Assembly: GCF_943912825.1 (NCBI RefSeq)
Contig: NZ_CALTUX010000009.1
Span: forward strand, 1 to 60,920
Direction of reading: 5' to 3'
Source: an uncultured Anaerococcus sp.
Lineage (GTDB): Bacteria; Bacillota; Clostridia; Tissierellales; Peptoniphilaceae
Length of the DNA stretch: 60,920 nt
Position 1 is the first letter of the stretch. The number at the start of each line of letters is the position of its first letter. Below, in pieces: positions 1 to 7,327 of the stretch. The notes below the pieces were generated by a model, which saw only the letters and a program-made list of their open reading frames with translations, was not told where the DNA came from and made no database searches. Position numbers and translations under genes: made by a program.

Positions 1-71
1 GCCTGGGCAAAAATCTCTGTATAGGTGTTTTTAAAATCTCTTTCTTCTAACTTTGTCTTATCAAGTAACAT
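1..71 (-). CDS. 5' end of an unidentified gene, cut by the window edge
   Basis: Only the first 23 codons are visible. The reading frame starts at the ATG at 71 (minus strand), reads MLLDKTKLEERDFKNTYTEI, and stays open to the window edge. A good AAAGGAG ribosome binding site lies 7 nt upstream of the ATG, and a promoter (130-158) and a perfect palindrome (108-121) lie before that, so this is a real, separately promoted gene. I do not recognise the family from so few residues. It is divergent from the PTS EIIA gene at 237, so the two may share regulation. Confidence 0.6.
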   Translation of the reverse strand, partial: MLLDKTKLEERDFKNTYTEIFAQ

Positions 72-107
72 CACAAATCTCCTTTGTAGCCTTAAAATTT
101 CCTAAGT

Positions 108-121
108 ATGGTAATTACCAT
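108..121. promoter_or_regulatory. 14-bp perfect palindrome, candidate operator
   Basis: ATGGTAATTACCAT is a perfect palindrome. It lies between the -10 of the leftward promoter (130-135) and the start codon at 71, i.e. close to the transcription start of the truncated gene. That position fits a repressor operator. Which protein binds is unknown; no regulator gene is adjacent in the visible sequence. Confidence 0.5.
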
Positions 122-129
122 TTTATATT

Positions 130-158
130 ACTGTATATGAAATTGGTATTTATGTCAA
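130..158 (-). promoter_or_regulatory. Leftward sigma-A promoter of the truncated gene
   Basis: On the minus strand there is TTGACA (158-153), a 17-nt spacer, then TACAGT (135-130). The -35 is perfect and the -10 matches 4 of 6. It drives the gene starting at 71. Confidence 0.55.
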
Positions 159-171
159 GAGCCAATGATAA

Positions 172-200
172 TTGACAAGTAATTTATTTTATCTTACAAT
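172..200 (+). promoter_or_regulatory. Sigma-A promoter of the PTS EIIA gene
   Basis: TTGACA (172-177), a 17-nt spacer, then TACAAT (195-200). It is followed by an AAGGAG ribosome binding site (226-231) and the ATG at 237. The -35 is back to back with that of the leftward promoter. Confidence 0.8.
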
Positions 201-236
201 TATTATAGTAATTTAAGTAAATACTAAGGAGTTTTT

Positions 237-623
237 ATGACAAACGGAATCATCGCTGTAAGCCACGCTTCTCTTGCAAGTGGGATCTATTCAGCTGTAA
301 AGATGGTCGCTGGAGAATTTGATAATATTAGAATTGAAGAATTTAAGAAAAATCAATCTTATGAAGATTTTGATCAAAGAATTGAAGCAGCTTACCATAG
401 TCTGGCTGATTCTTGTAAAAATATTATAGTTTTTGCCGATATGGCAGGGGGAACTCCCTTTAATAGGGCAGTTCTGACCTTGGGAAAATTTCCCAATGTC
501 AAAGTTCTTGCCGGACTTAACTTTGCAGGACTATATAAGGCACTTGAGCTTGAAACTGAAAACATTGATGATCTTGTAGAAGAAATTATCGAATATTCAA
601 AACAATCTTTAATGGTATTTTAA
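237..623 (+). CDS. Mannose-family PTS EIIA component (orphan)
   Basis: Cytoplasmic phosphocarrier of a mannose/sorbose-type phosphotransferase system, 128 aa, the normal length of a free EIIA-Man domain. The N-terminus has the phosphorylated histidine in VSHASLASG (His10), and MAGGTPFNRA (about 68-77) is the conserved glycine-rich segment of the fold. EIIA-Man receives phosphate from HPr and passes it to EIIB. No EIIB, EIIC or EIID gene lies in the window, and a terminator follows directly, so this gene is monocistronic. It may serve a distant permease or a regulatory or dihydroxyacetone-kinase-like role. Family assignment is strong; the substrate is unknown. Confidence 0.88.
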   Translation: MTNGIIAVSHASLASGIYSAVKMVAGEFDNIRIEEFKKNQSYEDFDQRIEAAYHSLADSCKNIIVFADMAGGTPFNRAVLTLGKFPNVKVLAGLNFAGLYKALELETENIDDLVEEIIEYSKQSLMVF

Positions 624-665
624 AAAATCTAGCCTGTTGGATAAGAATCCTAGGCTAGATTTTTT
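622..665. terminator. Bidirectional terminator between EIIA and cyclophilin genes
   Basis: The stem AATCTAGCCT / AGGCTAGATT has a loop of about 15 nt and A and T runs on both sides. It sits between two convergent genes and can stop transcription from both. Confidence 0.85.
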
Positions 666-666
666 A

Positions 667-1188
667 TTACTCTATTATTTCAGGCTCATCGTAGTCAAGA
701 CCAAAGGTGTCTACGCTTGCCTTTGCGATTTTTACCTCTTCTTTTGGTCTGTCATTTCTGTCAGTTTTTGCTTCTGCTATCTTATCTACCACATCCATTC
801 CTTCGATGACCTTACCAAAGGCCGCATAGGCTCCGTCTAGGTGTGGGCTATCCTTATGCATGATAAAAAATTGACTGCCGGCTGAATCTGGCATGAAGCT
901 TCTTGCCATGGAGATTACTCCCCTATCGTGTTTTAGGTCATTTCTAAAACCATTTTGAGAAAATTCTCCTTTTATAGCATAGCCTGGGCCTCCCATGCCT
1001 GTTCCTTCAGGGTCTCCTCCCTGGATCATGAAATTTTTGATGACCCTGTGAAAGATTAGTCCGTCATAAAAATCGTGATTTACTAGTGATATAAAGTTTT
1101 TAACTGTATTTGGAGCGATTTCTGGGAAAAGTTCTAACTTTATCTCATCTCCGCTTTCCATTTCAAATGTTACTATTGGATTTGTCAT
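667..1188 (-). CDS. Cyclophilin-type peptidyl-prolyl cis-trans isomerase
   Basis: Catalyses cis-trans isomerisation of Xaa-Pro bonds during protein folding. The 173-aa protein is a single cyclophilin domain with no signal peptide, so it is cytoplasmic. Visible signature segments are FHRVIKNFMIQGGDP (about 47-61, holding the catalytic Arg), the Gln-rich active site GSQFFIMH (about 104-111) and the Trp-less variant segment HLDGAYAAFGKVIEGMDVV. A TAAGGAG site precedes the ATG at 1188. It lies just downstream of the UPF0210 gene in the same orientation (9-nt gap), so it can be co-transcribed with the ACT/UPF0210 pair. Its terminator is shared with the EIIA gene. Confidence 0.92.
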   Translation of the reverse strand: MTNPIVTFEMESGDEIKLELFPEIAPNTVKNFISLVNHDFYDGLIFHRVIKNFMIQGGDPEGTGMGGPGYAIKGEFSQNGFRNDLKHDRGVISMARSFMPDSAGSQFFIMHKDSPHLDGAYAAFGKVIEGMDVVDKIAEAKTDRNDRPKEEVKIAKASVDTFGLDYDEPEIIE

Positions 1189-1197
1189 ATTATCTCC

Positions 1198-2547
1198 TTA
1201 ATTTTTAAATGAGTGGACAGGAGCTGGTATATGGCCGCCTCTTTTTATCATTATATCTGAATTAGACTCGCCTACATCCATTATTGGTGCATAGCCTAAG
1301 AGGCCACCAAATTCTACCCTGTCACCTACATCTTTACCCGGAACTGGGATTATTCTAACAGCTGTTGTCTTATTATTTATTACCCCAAGGGCTGCCTCAT
1401 CGGCAATCATTGCCCCGATGGATGTGGCTGATATCTTGCCTGGGATTGCTATCATATCAAGGCCTACAGAGCAGACACAAGTCATGGCTTCAAGCTTGTC
1501 AAAGGAAATATAACCCTTGCCAGCAGCTTCTATCATTCCCTCATCTTCACTAACAGGTATAAAGGCTCCTGATAGGCCACCGACCCTGGAGCTTGCCATA
1601 ATTCCACCTTTTTTGACTGCATCATTTAGCATAGCAAGAGCTGCTATTGTTCCATGGCCTCCTACATGATCTATTCCGATTTCTTCAAGGATTCTTCCTA
1701 CAGAATCGCCAATAGCAGGTGTTGGGGCAAGAGAAAGGTCTACTATACCAAAATTCTTGCCAAGTTTTTCGCAAACTTCCTTGCAAATCAATTCTCCCAT
1801 CCTTGTAATTTTGAAGGCGGTTTTCTTGATTATTTCATAAATTTCATTGATTGGTAAGTCTTTTTTATTTTCTATGGCTGCCTTTACTACACCAGGACCT
1901 GAAATTCCTACACTTATAACAGTTTCAGCTTCACCTACTCCATGGAAGGCTCCTGCCATGAAGGGATTGTCATCAACTGCGTTTGCAAAGACAACTAGCT
2001 TTGCGCAACCGAAGGCATCGTCGGTATTTGCTGCCAAGTCCTTTATAGTTTGGCCACAAAGGGCCACAGCATCCATATTTATCCCAGCCTTGCTAGAACC
2101 AACATTAATTGACCCGCAAACCAAATCTGTTTGGGCCAAGGCCTTTGGAATAGATTTAATTAATATCTCATCAGCTTTTGTCATTCCTTTTTCTACAAGG
2201 GCAGAAAAACCACCGATAAAGTCCACCCCAATGTCTTTAGCAGCCTTATCTATGACTTTTGCAAAGGGTGTGTAGTCGTCAAGGTCAGTTGCTGCCCCTA
2301 TCATAGATATAGGTGTCACTGAAATCCTGTTATTTATGATTGGTACTCCGTAGATTTTTGACACTTCCTTTGATATCTTTATAAAATCCTTAGTCTCTCT
2401 AATTAGCTTGTCATAAATCTTGGCACAGGCCTTTTCATAATCTGGATCTATGCAGTCAAAAAGGCTAATACCCATGGTAAGGGTCCTGATATCAAGATTT
2501 TCCTCATCAAGCATCTTTATAGTTTCTAAAATATTGGTCTTATCCAT
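1198..2547 (-). CDS. UPF0210 (DUF711) family protein
   Basis: A 449-aa cytoplasmic protein of the UPF0210 family. Its members have a fold related to pyruvate formate-lyase-type glycyl radical enzymes but no proven activity. The N-terminus (ETIKMLDEENLDIRTLTMGIS) and the glycine-rich stretches VGGHGTIAALAMLNDAVKKG and ASSRVGGLSGAFIPVSEDEG are typical. The gene directly follows a small ACT-domain gene (1-nt gap). This two-gene arrangement is conserved in many Firmicutes and archaea, which suggests that the ACT protein senses a small molecule, probably an amino acid, for it. The family call is confident; the function is unknown. Confidence 0.9.
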   Translation of the reverse strand: MDKTNILETIKMLDEENLDIRTLTMGISLFDCIDPDYEKACAKIYDKLIRETKDFIKISKEVSKIYGVPIINNRISVTPISMIGAATDLDDYTPFAKVIDKAAKDIGVDFIGGFSALVEKGMTKADEILIKSIPKALAQTDLVCGSINVGSSKAGINMDAVALCGQTIKDLAANTDDAFGCAKLVVFANAVDDNPFMAGAFHGVGEAETVISVGISGPGVVKAAIENKKDLPINEIYEIIKKTAFKITRMGELICKEVCEKLGKNFGIVDLSLAPTPAIGDSVGRILEEIGIDHVGGHGTIAALAMLNDAVKKGGIMASSRVGGLSGAFIPVSEDEGMIEAAGKGYISFDKLEAMTCVCSVGLDMIAIPGKISATSIGAMIADEAALGVINNKTTAVRIIPVPGKDVGDRVEFGGLLGYAPIMDVGESNSDIMIKRGGHIPAPVHSFKN

Positions 2548-2548
2548 A

Positions 2549-2818
2549 TCAAACCCTTGTCATAGCATCAAAGAGCTTTTCATTTTGTATTCTTATATCT
2601 AGGCCTGTTGCCTCTGATAAGTCTTCAAAGCTCTTTGAAATTTCAGCAAAATCTGCCTTTGCCTGGTTCATGTCTATATTTAACATAGCTACAAAATTAT
2701 CTTCCATTATGGTTTGGCTCATGTCCAAGATATTTATATTATATTTGAAGAGAATTTTTGTCACTTCATAAATAATTCCTGGTCTATCCTTGCCAATTAT
2801 TGTCAATATTGCTTTCAT
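2549..2818 (-). CDS. ACT domain protein, UPF0237 type
   Basis: An 89-aa stand-alone ACT domain (MKAILTIIGKDRPGIIYEVT...) of the UPF0237/GcvR-like type, expected to bind an amino acid or similar ligand. A longer in-frame start exists 12 nt upstream, but its ATG is part of ATGGAGGAG. GGAGGAG lies 4-5 nt before the second ATG at 2818 and is a much better ribosome binding site, so I place the start there. It is cotranscribed with the UPF0210 gene. A hairpin repeat (2862-3025) separates it from the TRAP operon. Confidence 0.88.
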   Translation of the reverse strand: MKAILTIIGKDRPGIIYEVTKILFKYNINILDMSQTIMEDNFVAMLNIDMNQAKADFAEISKSFEDLSEATGLDIRIQNEKLFDAMTRV

Positions 2819-2861
2819 ACGCTCCTCCATTAGTCTTATTGTACCTATATTTTTGAAAATT

Positions 2862-3025
2862 AAAAAGGGACTGTTGCAGAATGAATAAATCGTCCCAAAT
2901 CATTAGAGGAACCTCCACGAAAATTTTGCCTCCATGAGCCGGCAGGCTAGGTAAAAAATTTTCTAAGAGAACCCTCTAATGATGGGACGATAGTTATTCA
3001 TAGTTTTGCAACAGCCCCTCTTTTT
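2862..3025. repeat. Long inverted-repeat element, MITE-like, copy 1
   Basis: A roughly 155-bp element whose two halves are almost perfect inverted repeats. The left end reads GGGACTGTTGCAGAATGAAT and the right end is its near complement, GTTATTCATAGTTTTGCAAC followed by AGCCCC. Both arms continue inward through TCGTCCCA(A)ATCATTAGAGG and AAAATTTT to a GC-rich centre, CATGAGCCGGCAGGCTAGG. RNA from either strand would form one long hairpin. It has no coding capacity. It begins 1 bp past the stop of dctM, so it may also terminate that operon. Further copies are at 34003-34154 and, expanded, at 45651-46000. Confidence 0.85.
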
Positions 3026-4327
3026 CTATACTAGGCCTGCTAATTGTGGTAAAAACATAGTTACAGCTGGAACATAAGTTACAAGTAATAAACCTAATAA
3101 AATTAGTGCATAGTACCTTATCATATATGGCATAACCTTGGCAAGGCTTGTATCCCCAATCTTTATTGCAACAAATAAGGTGTTACCTACTGGTGGAGTA
3201 ATATTGCCTATACATAGGTTATAAACTATTATAAGTCCAAAGTGAACAGGATGGATACCAAACTCTTGGACAATAGGTAAAAATAAAGGTGTAAAAATTA
3301 ATATAGCAGGGGTTACATCCATAAAGGTTCCTGATATTAATAAGATTACATTCATTATCAATAAAATTATTATTGGATTATCAGTAATTGATAAGAGGCT
3401 TTCACCAATCATTTGTGGGATACCGGTAAAGGCCATTACCCATGATAGGATGTTAGAAACACCTATCAAAAAGACAACTATAGCACTCATCTTAGCTGAT
3501 TCTACTAGGATATTTATTATCTTTTTAAAGTTAAGATTCTTATAAACTAGGCCAAGTATTAGGGAATAGACTACTGAAATAGCTGAACCTTCTGTAGCTG
3601 TAAATACTCCGGCTACTATACCGCCTATTACTACTATAATTAAGCCTAGAGATGGTATGGCTGCTATTGTAGCCCTTCCTAGGTTAGACCAGGAGAATTT
3701 TCCTTCAGTGCCCTTATAACCTTTCTTCTTAGCTACAAAGATTGCAATTATTATACAAGCCAAGCTCCATATAAGACCTGGTATATAGCCTGCCAAAAAT
3801 AGGGCAGCTACTGATGTACCACCTGATACTAAAGAATAGGTTATTAGGGCATTTGATGGCGGAATCAAAAGTCCTGCTGGTGCACTTGCTCCATTTGAAG
3901 CTGCAGATAAAGCCTTATCATAACCTAATTTCTCCTCGCCTTCCTTAACCATTGATCCAACAGCTGCTGCAGCTGCTGATGCAGATCCAGAGATTGCTCC
4001 AAAAAGAGCGTTGGCCCCTATATTTGTAACAAGAAGGGCACCTGGTAATTTACCAAGGATTGCCATTACAAAATCTACTAATCTCTTGGCTATACCACCC
4101 TCATTCATAAAGTTACCTGCTAGGATAAAAAATGGGATGGCTGTAAGGGTAAATGATCCCATGCCCACAAAGGTCCTTTGTGCTGCTGTTAGTACCGCAA
4201 CATTTAGCGGAATTGTGGCAAGAATTGTAACGATTGATGCTATACCAATTGAAAAGGCAATTGGCACTCCTAATATAAGTAAGGAGGCTAAAACTATTAA
4301 TATAACTGCTAAAGCTTGTCCACCCAT
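3026..4327 (-). CDS. dctM: TRAP transporter large permease (DctM family)
   Basis: A 433-aa integral membrane protein with about 12 hydrophobic segments. It is the transport channel of a tripartite ATP-independent periplasmic-type transporter, moving carboxylates or related anions with a sodium gradient. Characteristic segments are IPFFILAGNFMNEGGIAKRLVDF (about 60-82), SGSASAAAAAVGSMVKEGEEKLGYDK (about 111-136) and the C-terminal half ITPPVGNTLFVAIKIG. It is the last gene of dctPQM; its start overlaps the stop of dctQ at 4327. The hairpin repeat at 2862-3025 follows its stop. Confidence 0.92.
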   Translation of the reverse strand: MGGQALAVILIVLASLLILGVPIAFSIGIASIVTILATIPLNVAVLTAAQRTFVGMGSFTLTAIPFFILAGNFMNEGGIAKRLVDFVMAILGKLPGALLVTNIGANALFGAISGSASAAAAAVGSMVKEGEEKLGYDKALSAASNGASAPAGLLIPPSNALITYSLVSGGTSVAALFLAGYIPGLIWSLACIIIAIFVAKKKGYKGTEGKFSWSNLGRATIAAIPSLGLIIVVIGGIVAGVFTATEGSAISVVYSLILGLVYKNLNFKKIINILVESAKMSAIVVFLIGVSNILSWVMAFTGIPQMIGESLLSITDNPIIILLIMNVILLISGTFMDVTPAILIFTPLFLPIVQEFGIHPVHFGLIIVYNLCIGNITPPVGNTLFVAIKIGDTSLAKVMPYMIRYYALILLGLLLVTYVPAVTMFLPQLAGLV

Positions 4328-4881
4328 TACTTACCTCCTTCGCTTTCATATTTGCTAACTTCGCTTGCTTCATTGGCAATTCTTTCAGAAATCTCTGAAG
4401 CACTTGCTGCCTTAAAGAATTTAACCTTACCAGATAGGATATCCTTAATATTTAAAATACAAAAGATCATATTTATTAGACCTGCTATTGGAAGAGGTAT
4501 ATAAAACAAACCTATTGGCAGACCTAGTGATGAAGTCATTTGGTTTAGGGCAAGCTTTGTAATCCTGATTCCTCCGTAGCTAAGAACTACTAGGGAAAAA
4601 ATAAAAATAATTACTTCAGAAAATATAGCTGCATATTTTTGTGTTTTGACCGATTTTGTATCGATTAGAACAGGTATATTCATATGGCCTCTTTCACTTA
4701 CTACAAGGCCTGCTCCAAAAAGAGTTGACCAGGCAAATAAATATCCTACTAGCTCTTCAGACCATGTTGATGGCTTACCTAGGATATATCTGGTAAATAC
4801 TTGCCAAACTACAAATAAAAGCATAGCAAGAAGGGTGCCTGCTGATAAGATTTTCATTAAATTATCTAGTGCTTTTCTCAT
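4327..4881 (-). CDS. dctQ: TRAP transporter small permease (DctQ family)
   Basis: A 184-aa membrane protein with four predicted transmembrane segments. RKALDNLMKILSAGTLLAMLLFVVWQVFTRYI and WSEELVGYLFAWSTLFGAGL are the standard DctQ signature regions. It couples the binding protein to DctM. It is flanked by overlapping dctP (4 nt) and dctM (1 nt), so translation is probably coupled. The C-terminal 35 residues are hydrophilic and alanine/glutamate-rich. Confidence 0.9.
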   Translation of the reverse strand: MRKALDNLMKILSAGTLLAMLLFVVWQVFTRYILGKPSTWSEELVGYLFAWSTLFGAGLVVSERGHMNIPVLIDTKSVKTQKYAAIFSEVIIFIFSLVVLSYGGIRITKLALNQMTSSLGLPIGLFYIPLPIAGLINMIFCILNIKDILSGKVKFFKAASASEISERIANEASEVSKYESEGGK

Positions 4882-5894
4882 TTAGCTTCCTCCTTAGCTG
4901 GGTATTTCTTGTTATATTCTTGAATTTTTTCATAGAATGGTTTTAATTTTTCATTCCTATTTAGAACCTCTTCTGTAAGTGGCGCAACAGCCTCAACAAA
5001 TGGCTTTTGGTCTGGATAGATAAAGTTTACTCCAAGCTTCTTGGCTCCTTCTTTTGCCTTATCCACAGCACTTACCCATTCTTCTCTTTGGACCTTATTT
5101 AAAACTTTAAAGCCCTCGTCAAATACCTTCCTGTCTTCACCAAGAGACTCTAACCATTCATAATTAGCAAGGACAATATCAGGAATCATTTGGTGCATAT
5201 CATATGAATAATACTTGCACACCTCGCCGTGGCCGTTGTCTGTAAGACTCATTTCATTATTTTCAGCCCCATCAATAATTCCTGATTGAAGAGCTGTGTA
5301 AACCTCACCAAAGCCCATAGGAGAAGCAGATCCTCCAAGTAGGTTCATCATCCTAACATTAGTAGGTGATTGTTGAACCCTTATCTTTAGACCCTTAAGG
5401 TCGTCAGGTTTTTCTATAGGTTTATCTTTGGTATAAAATGACCTTGAACCAGCATCAAGCCAGGTAACAGCCTCAAATCCCCCATCTCTTGTAGAGGTGA
5501 AGATTGGATCTGTTATAGACTTATCATCCATAACTGCATGGTAGGCCTCGCTTGAAGCAAACAAATATGGTAGGTTAAATATTTCATAAACATCATCAAA
5601 AGTTTCAAGTATTGAGTTACTTGCAACAACCATATTTATAGCTCCAGTCTGGGTAAGCTGGACCATGTCAGTTTGGCTACCTAGTAGTTCTGATGGGAAA
5701 ACTTGGATATCATACTTATCTCCAAGCTCATTTTCCACATATTTTTCAAAGGCTAAGAGTCCAAGGTGAGTCGGATGGTTTTGCGATTGGTTGTGGCCAA
5801 TCCTTATTATCTTCTTTTCTGGTTTAGAAGAACAAGCAACCATAGTCACTAGGACTAATAGACAGAGTATAAGATTTTTAAATCTTTTAAACAT
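4878..5894 (-). CDS. dctP: TRAP transporter substrate-binding lipoprotein (DctP family)
   Basis: The extracellular solute receptor of the TRAP system, 338 aa. A lipoprotein signal (hydrophobic stretch, then VTMVAC with Cys21) anchors it to the membrane, as expected for a Gram-positive bacterium. The DctP fold is shown by IRIGHNQSQNHPTHLGLLAFEKYVEN, FEAVTWLDAGSRSFYTKDKPIEKPDDLKGLKIRV (including the conserved Arg that binds the carboxylate) and GSASPMGFGEVYTALQSGIIDGAENN. The ligand is probably an organic acid. It is the first gene of the operon, behind a strong promoter (6043-6071), a cre site (6014-6027) and a leader hairpin (5954-5983). Confidence 0.92.
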   Translation of the reverse strand: MFKRFKNLILCLLVLVTMVACSSKPEKKIIRIGHNQSQNHPTHLGLLAFEKYVENELGDKYDIQVFPSELLGSQTDMVQLTQTGAINMVVASNSILETFDDVYEIFNLPYLFASSEAYHAVMDDKSITDPIFTSTRDGGFEAVTWLDAGSRSFYTKDKPIEKPDDLKGLKIRVQQSPTNVRMMNLLGGSASPMGFGEVYTALQSGIIDGAENNEMSLTDNGHGEVCKYYSYDMHQMIPDIVLANYEWLESLGEDRKVFDEGFKVLNKVQREEWVSAVDKAKEGAKKLGVNFIYPDQKPFVEAVAPLTEEVLNRNEKLKPFYEKIQEYNKKYPAKEEAK

Positions 5895-5953
5895 AATTCC
5901 TCCTTATAAAATTTTTCTGAAAGCAAAACATAAATAACTTAGCAAAAAATATT

Positions 5954-5983
5954 AAAACAGCCAACAAGATAGGGCTGTTTCAA
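5954..5983 (-). terminator. Leader hairpin of dctPQM, candidate attenuator
   Basis: In the dctP leader RNA the stem AAACAGCC / GGCTGTTT has a loop of about 12 nt and is followed by TAATATTTTTT. It looks like an intrinsic terminator lying about 60 nt upstream of the dctP start and downstream of the promoter. No competing antiterminator was traced, so this could be a conditional attenuator, a leaky terminator, or an RNA-stabilising hairpin. The stem sequence resembles the outer ends of the inverted-repeat element (GGGCTGTTGC), so it may be a worn remnant of one. Confidence 0.5.
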
Positions 5984-6013
5984 ATTTTCAAGCTTTATAT
6001 TTCAATAAAAATC

Positions 6014-6027
6014 TGTAATCGATTTCA
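6014..6027. promoter_or_regulatory. cre site (CcpA operator) in the dctP leader
   Basis: TGTAATCGATTTCA matches the published catabolite-responsive element consensus TGWAANCGNTNWCA at every fixed position, on both strands because the site is palindromic. It lies about 10-20 nt downstream of the expected transcription start, a position where CcpA usually represses. This implies that the TRAP system is switched off by preferred sugars. Confidence 0.72.
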
Positions 6028-6042
6028 CTTTCACTTAATAAA

Positions 6043-6071
6043 AGTATATTAAAAATTTTTGTTTTTGTCAA
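6043..6071 (-). promoter_or_regulatory. Sigma-A promoter of dctPQM
   Basis: On the minus strand TTGACA (6071-6066), a 17-nt spacer, then TATACT (6048-6043). The -35 begins right after the T-run of the upstream terminator. Confidence 0.82.
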
Positions 6072-6076
6072 CAAAT

Positions 6077-6125
6077 AAAAAAAGGTAGCAAAGACCTATC
6101 CATCGTGGATAAATCCTGCTACATT
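6077..6125 (-). terminator. Intrinsic terminator of the Apf-like gene
   Basis: On the minus strand the stem GTAGCAGGATTTATCC pairs with GGATAGGTCTTTGCTAC (bulged) and is followed by CTTTTTTT. It lies 24 nt past the stop at 6149. Confidence 0.85.
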
Positions 6126-6148
6126 TCATTCTTTACTTAATTTTTAGC

Positions 6149-7000
6149 TTAATACCAGCCATTTCTTTGCCAGAAAGCTTGGGCATTTTCCCATGAACCA
6201 TATCTTTGAGCTACATAGTTATCTGCTGCAGCTTCTTGTTCAGCTGGGCTTGCTCCGTAAGAGATTAGGGATGGGTTAAGTTGGTATCTACCATAGTATC
6301 CACCTCTTGGGTTGTAAGCTGAATAAGAACCACCTGATTCTCTTTGAGCTATCCATTCCTTAGCCCAGTTTGAAGATCCTTGGTAAGATTCATTTGTGTT
6401 TTGAGCTGGTGCTTGACTTTGGGTATTTTGTGCTGGAGCTTGATAATAATTTGTTTGGGTTTGGTAATTATTAGCCTTAACATTATTATTTGTGCTTGTT
6501 TGTGTTTGATTTACTTGGGCATAGACATCTTGTCTATCTCTAAAGCTTTTTAGTAGACTATAGTGGATAAATCCTTCCTTATCATCTACTTTTACCTTTA
6601 CAAAACCATTTTCAGCCACATCAATTGCCTCTACCTTTTTACCAGCATCTAGCACTTCGATTACGTCTGAATTTAGATTATCTTCACTTCTGAAGTTTGT
6701 AGCGCTTACTACTTCTGTTTCTTCAAGTAGGTGGAAAAGGTCGCTTGATACGAAAGCTTTTTTGCCATCAAATTCGATTTCAAACCAACCATCTTTTTCA
6801 TTTTTGATTTCATAAACGTCTTGATCATCGATAAGGCCTATGATATTATCACCAAGTTTTGCTTCACTTCTAACATTTACACCGTTAGCTGCGTTTTTAT
6901 TAAGTACAGCACTTGCTGCTTCTGCATTTCTTCCTGTTAGGCCAAATACAGACGGTATAACTAGGGCTGCCGCTAGGGCGTATTTAGTAAAAATTTTCAT
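6149..7000 (-). CDS. Secreted SH3-domain protein with Apf/IsaA-like muralytic C-terminus
   Basis: An exported cell-wall protein of 283 aa. Residues 1-28 form a Sec signal peptide ending near NAEAA. Two bacterial SH3 domains follow (about 35-90 and 97-150; VNVRSEAKLGDNIIG and TNFRSEDNLNSDVIE start them), probably for wall binding. Next is a Gln/Asn/Thr-rich linker, then a C-terminal lysozyme-like domain (WAKEWIAQRESGGSYSAYNP with the catalytic Glu, GRYQLNP, and the terminal WQRNGWY). This last part resembles aggregation-promoting factors and IsaA/SceD transglycosylases that cut peptidoglycan. It is monocistronic with its own terminator. Two WalR-type boxes lie upstream, matching the known control of such enzymes. 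Confidence 0.87.
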   Translation of the reverse strand: MKIFTKYALAAALVIPSVFGLTGRNAEAASAVLNKNAANGVNVRSEAKLGDNIIGLIDDQDVYEIKNEKDGWFEIEFDGKKAFVSSDLFHLLEETEVVSATNFRSEDNLNSDVIEVLDAGKKVEAIDVAENGFVKVKVDDKEGFIHYSLLKSFRDRQDVYAQVNQTQTSTNNNVKANNYQTQTNYYQAPAQNTQSQAPAQNTNESYQGSSNWAKEWIAQRESGGSYSAYNPRGGYYGRYQLNPSLISYGASPAEQEAAADNYVAQRYGSWENAQAFWQRNGWY

Positions 7001-7076
7001 TTTCTTCTCCTCTTTAATCTTTCTATATAAAGTAAATTATTTTTTTCTTTAACCTTGCTAGCATTTTGTAACAATA

Positions 7077-7093
7077 GTTACAATTTGATAACA
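7077..7093 (-). promoter_or_regulatory. WalR (YycF)-type box, proximal
   Basis: On the minus strand TGTTAT-CAAAT-TGTAAC fits the WalR consensus TGTWAH-N5-TGTWAH exactly. It is 77 bp upstream of the start of the muralytic gene at 7000. It overlaps an inverted repeat TTGTAAC-AATA-GTTACAA (7066-7083). Confidence 0.6.
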
Positions 7094-7157
7094 AATCTTT
7101 TTTACAAGACCTAGTATAACTTTTAATTGTGTGGAAATTATGTAGATTCGTCTAAAT

Positions 7158-7174
7158 ATTACAAAATCTTTACA
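7158..7174 (-). promoter_or_regulatory. WalR (YycF)-type box, distal
   Basis: On the minus strand TGTAAA-GATTT-TGTAAT, again an exact TGTWAH-N5-TGTWAH match, about 80 bp further upstream than the proximal box. The 427-bp gap 7001-7427 between the divergent genes holds these boxes and the ddl promoter; I see no small gene in it. Confidence 0.55.
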
Positions 7175-7327
7175 AAATTTTTAAAGCTTAGAATCTCAAG
7201 CGTTTTCCCCAGATTTTTATCAAAGCATAAGCCTTTTACCAAAGTCTTTTTTGAGTATTTTCAGTAAATTATCGGTAAATTTCCACATATTTTCTTTATA
7301 ATTAGTTTTTATTTTGTAACAATTTTC

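Noticed and set aside
637..840. 67-codon plus-strand frame over the cyclophilin gene
   Set aside because: Antisense to the conserved cyclophilin domain and without a binding site.
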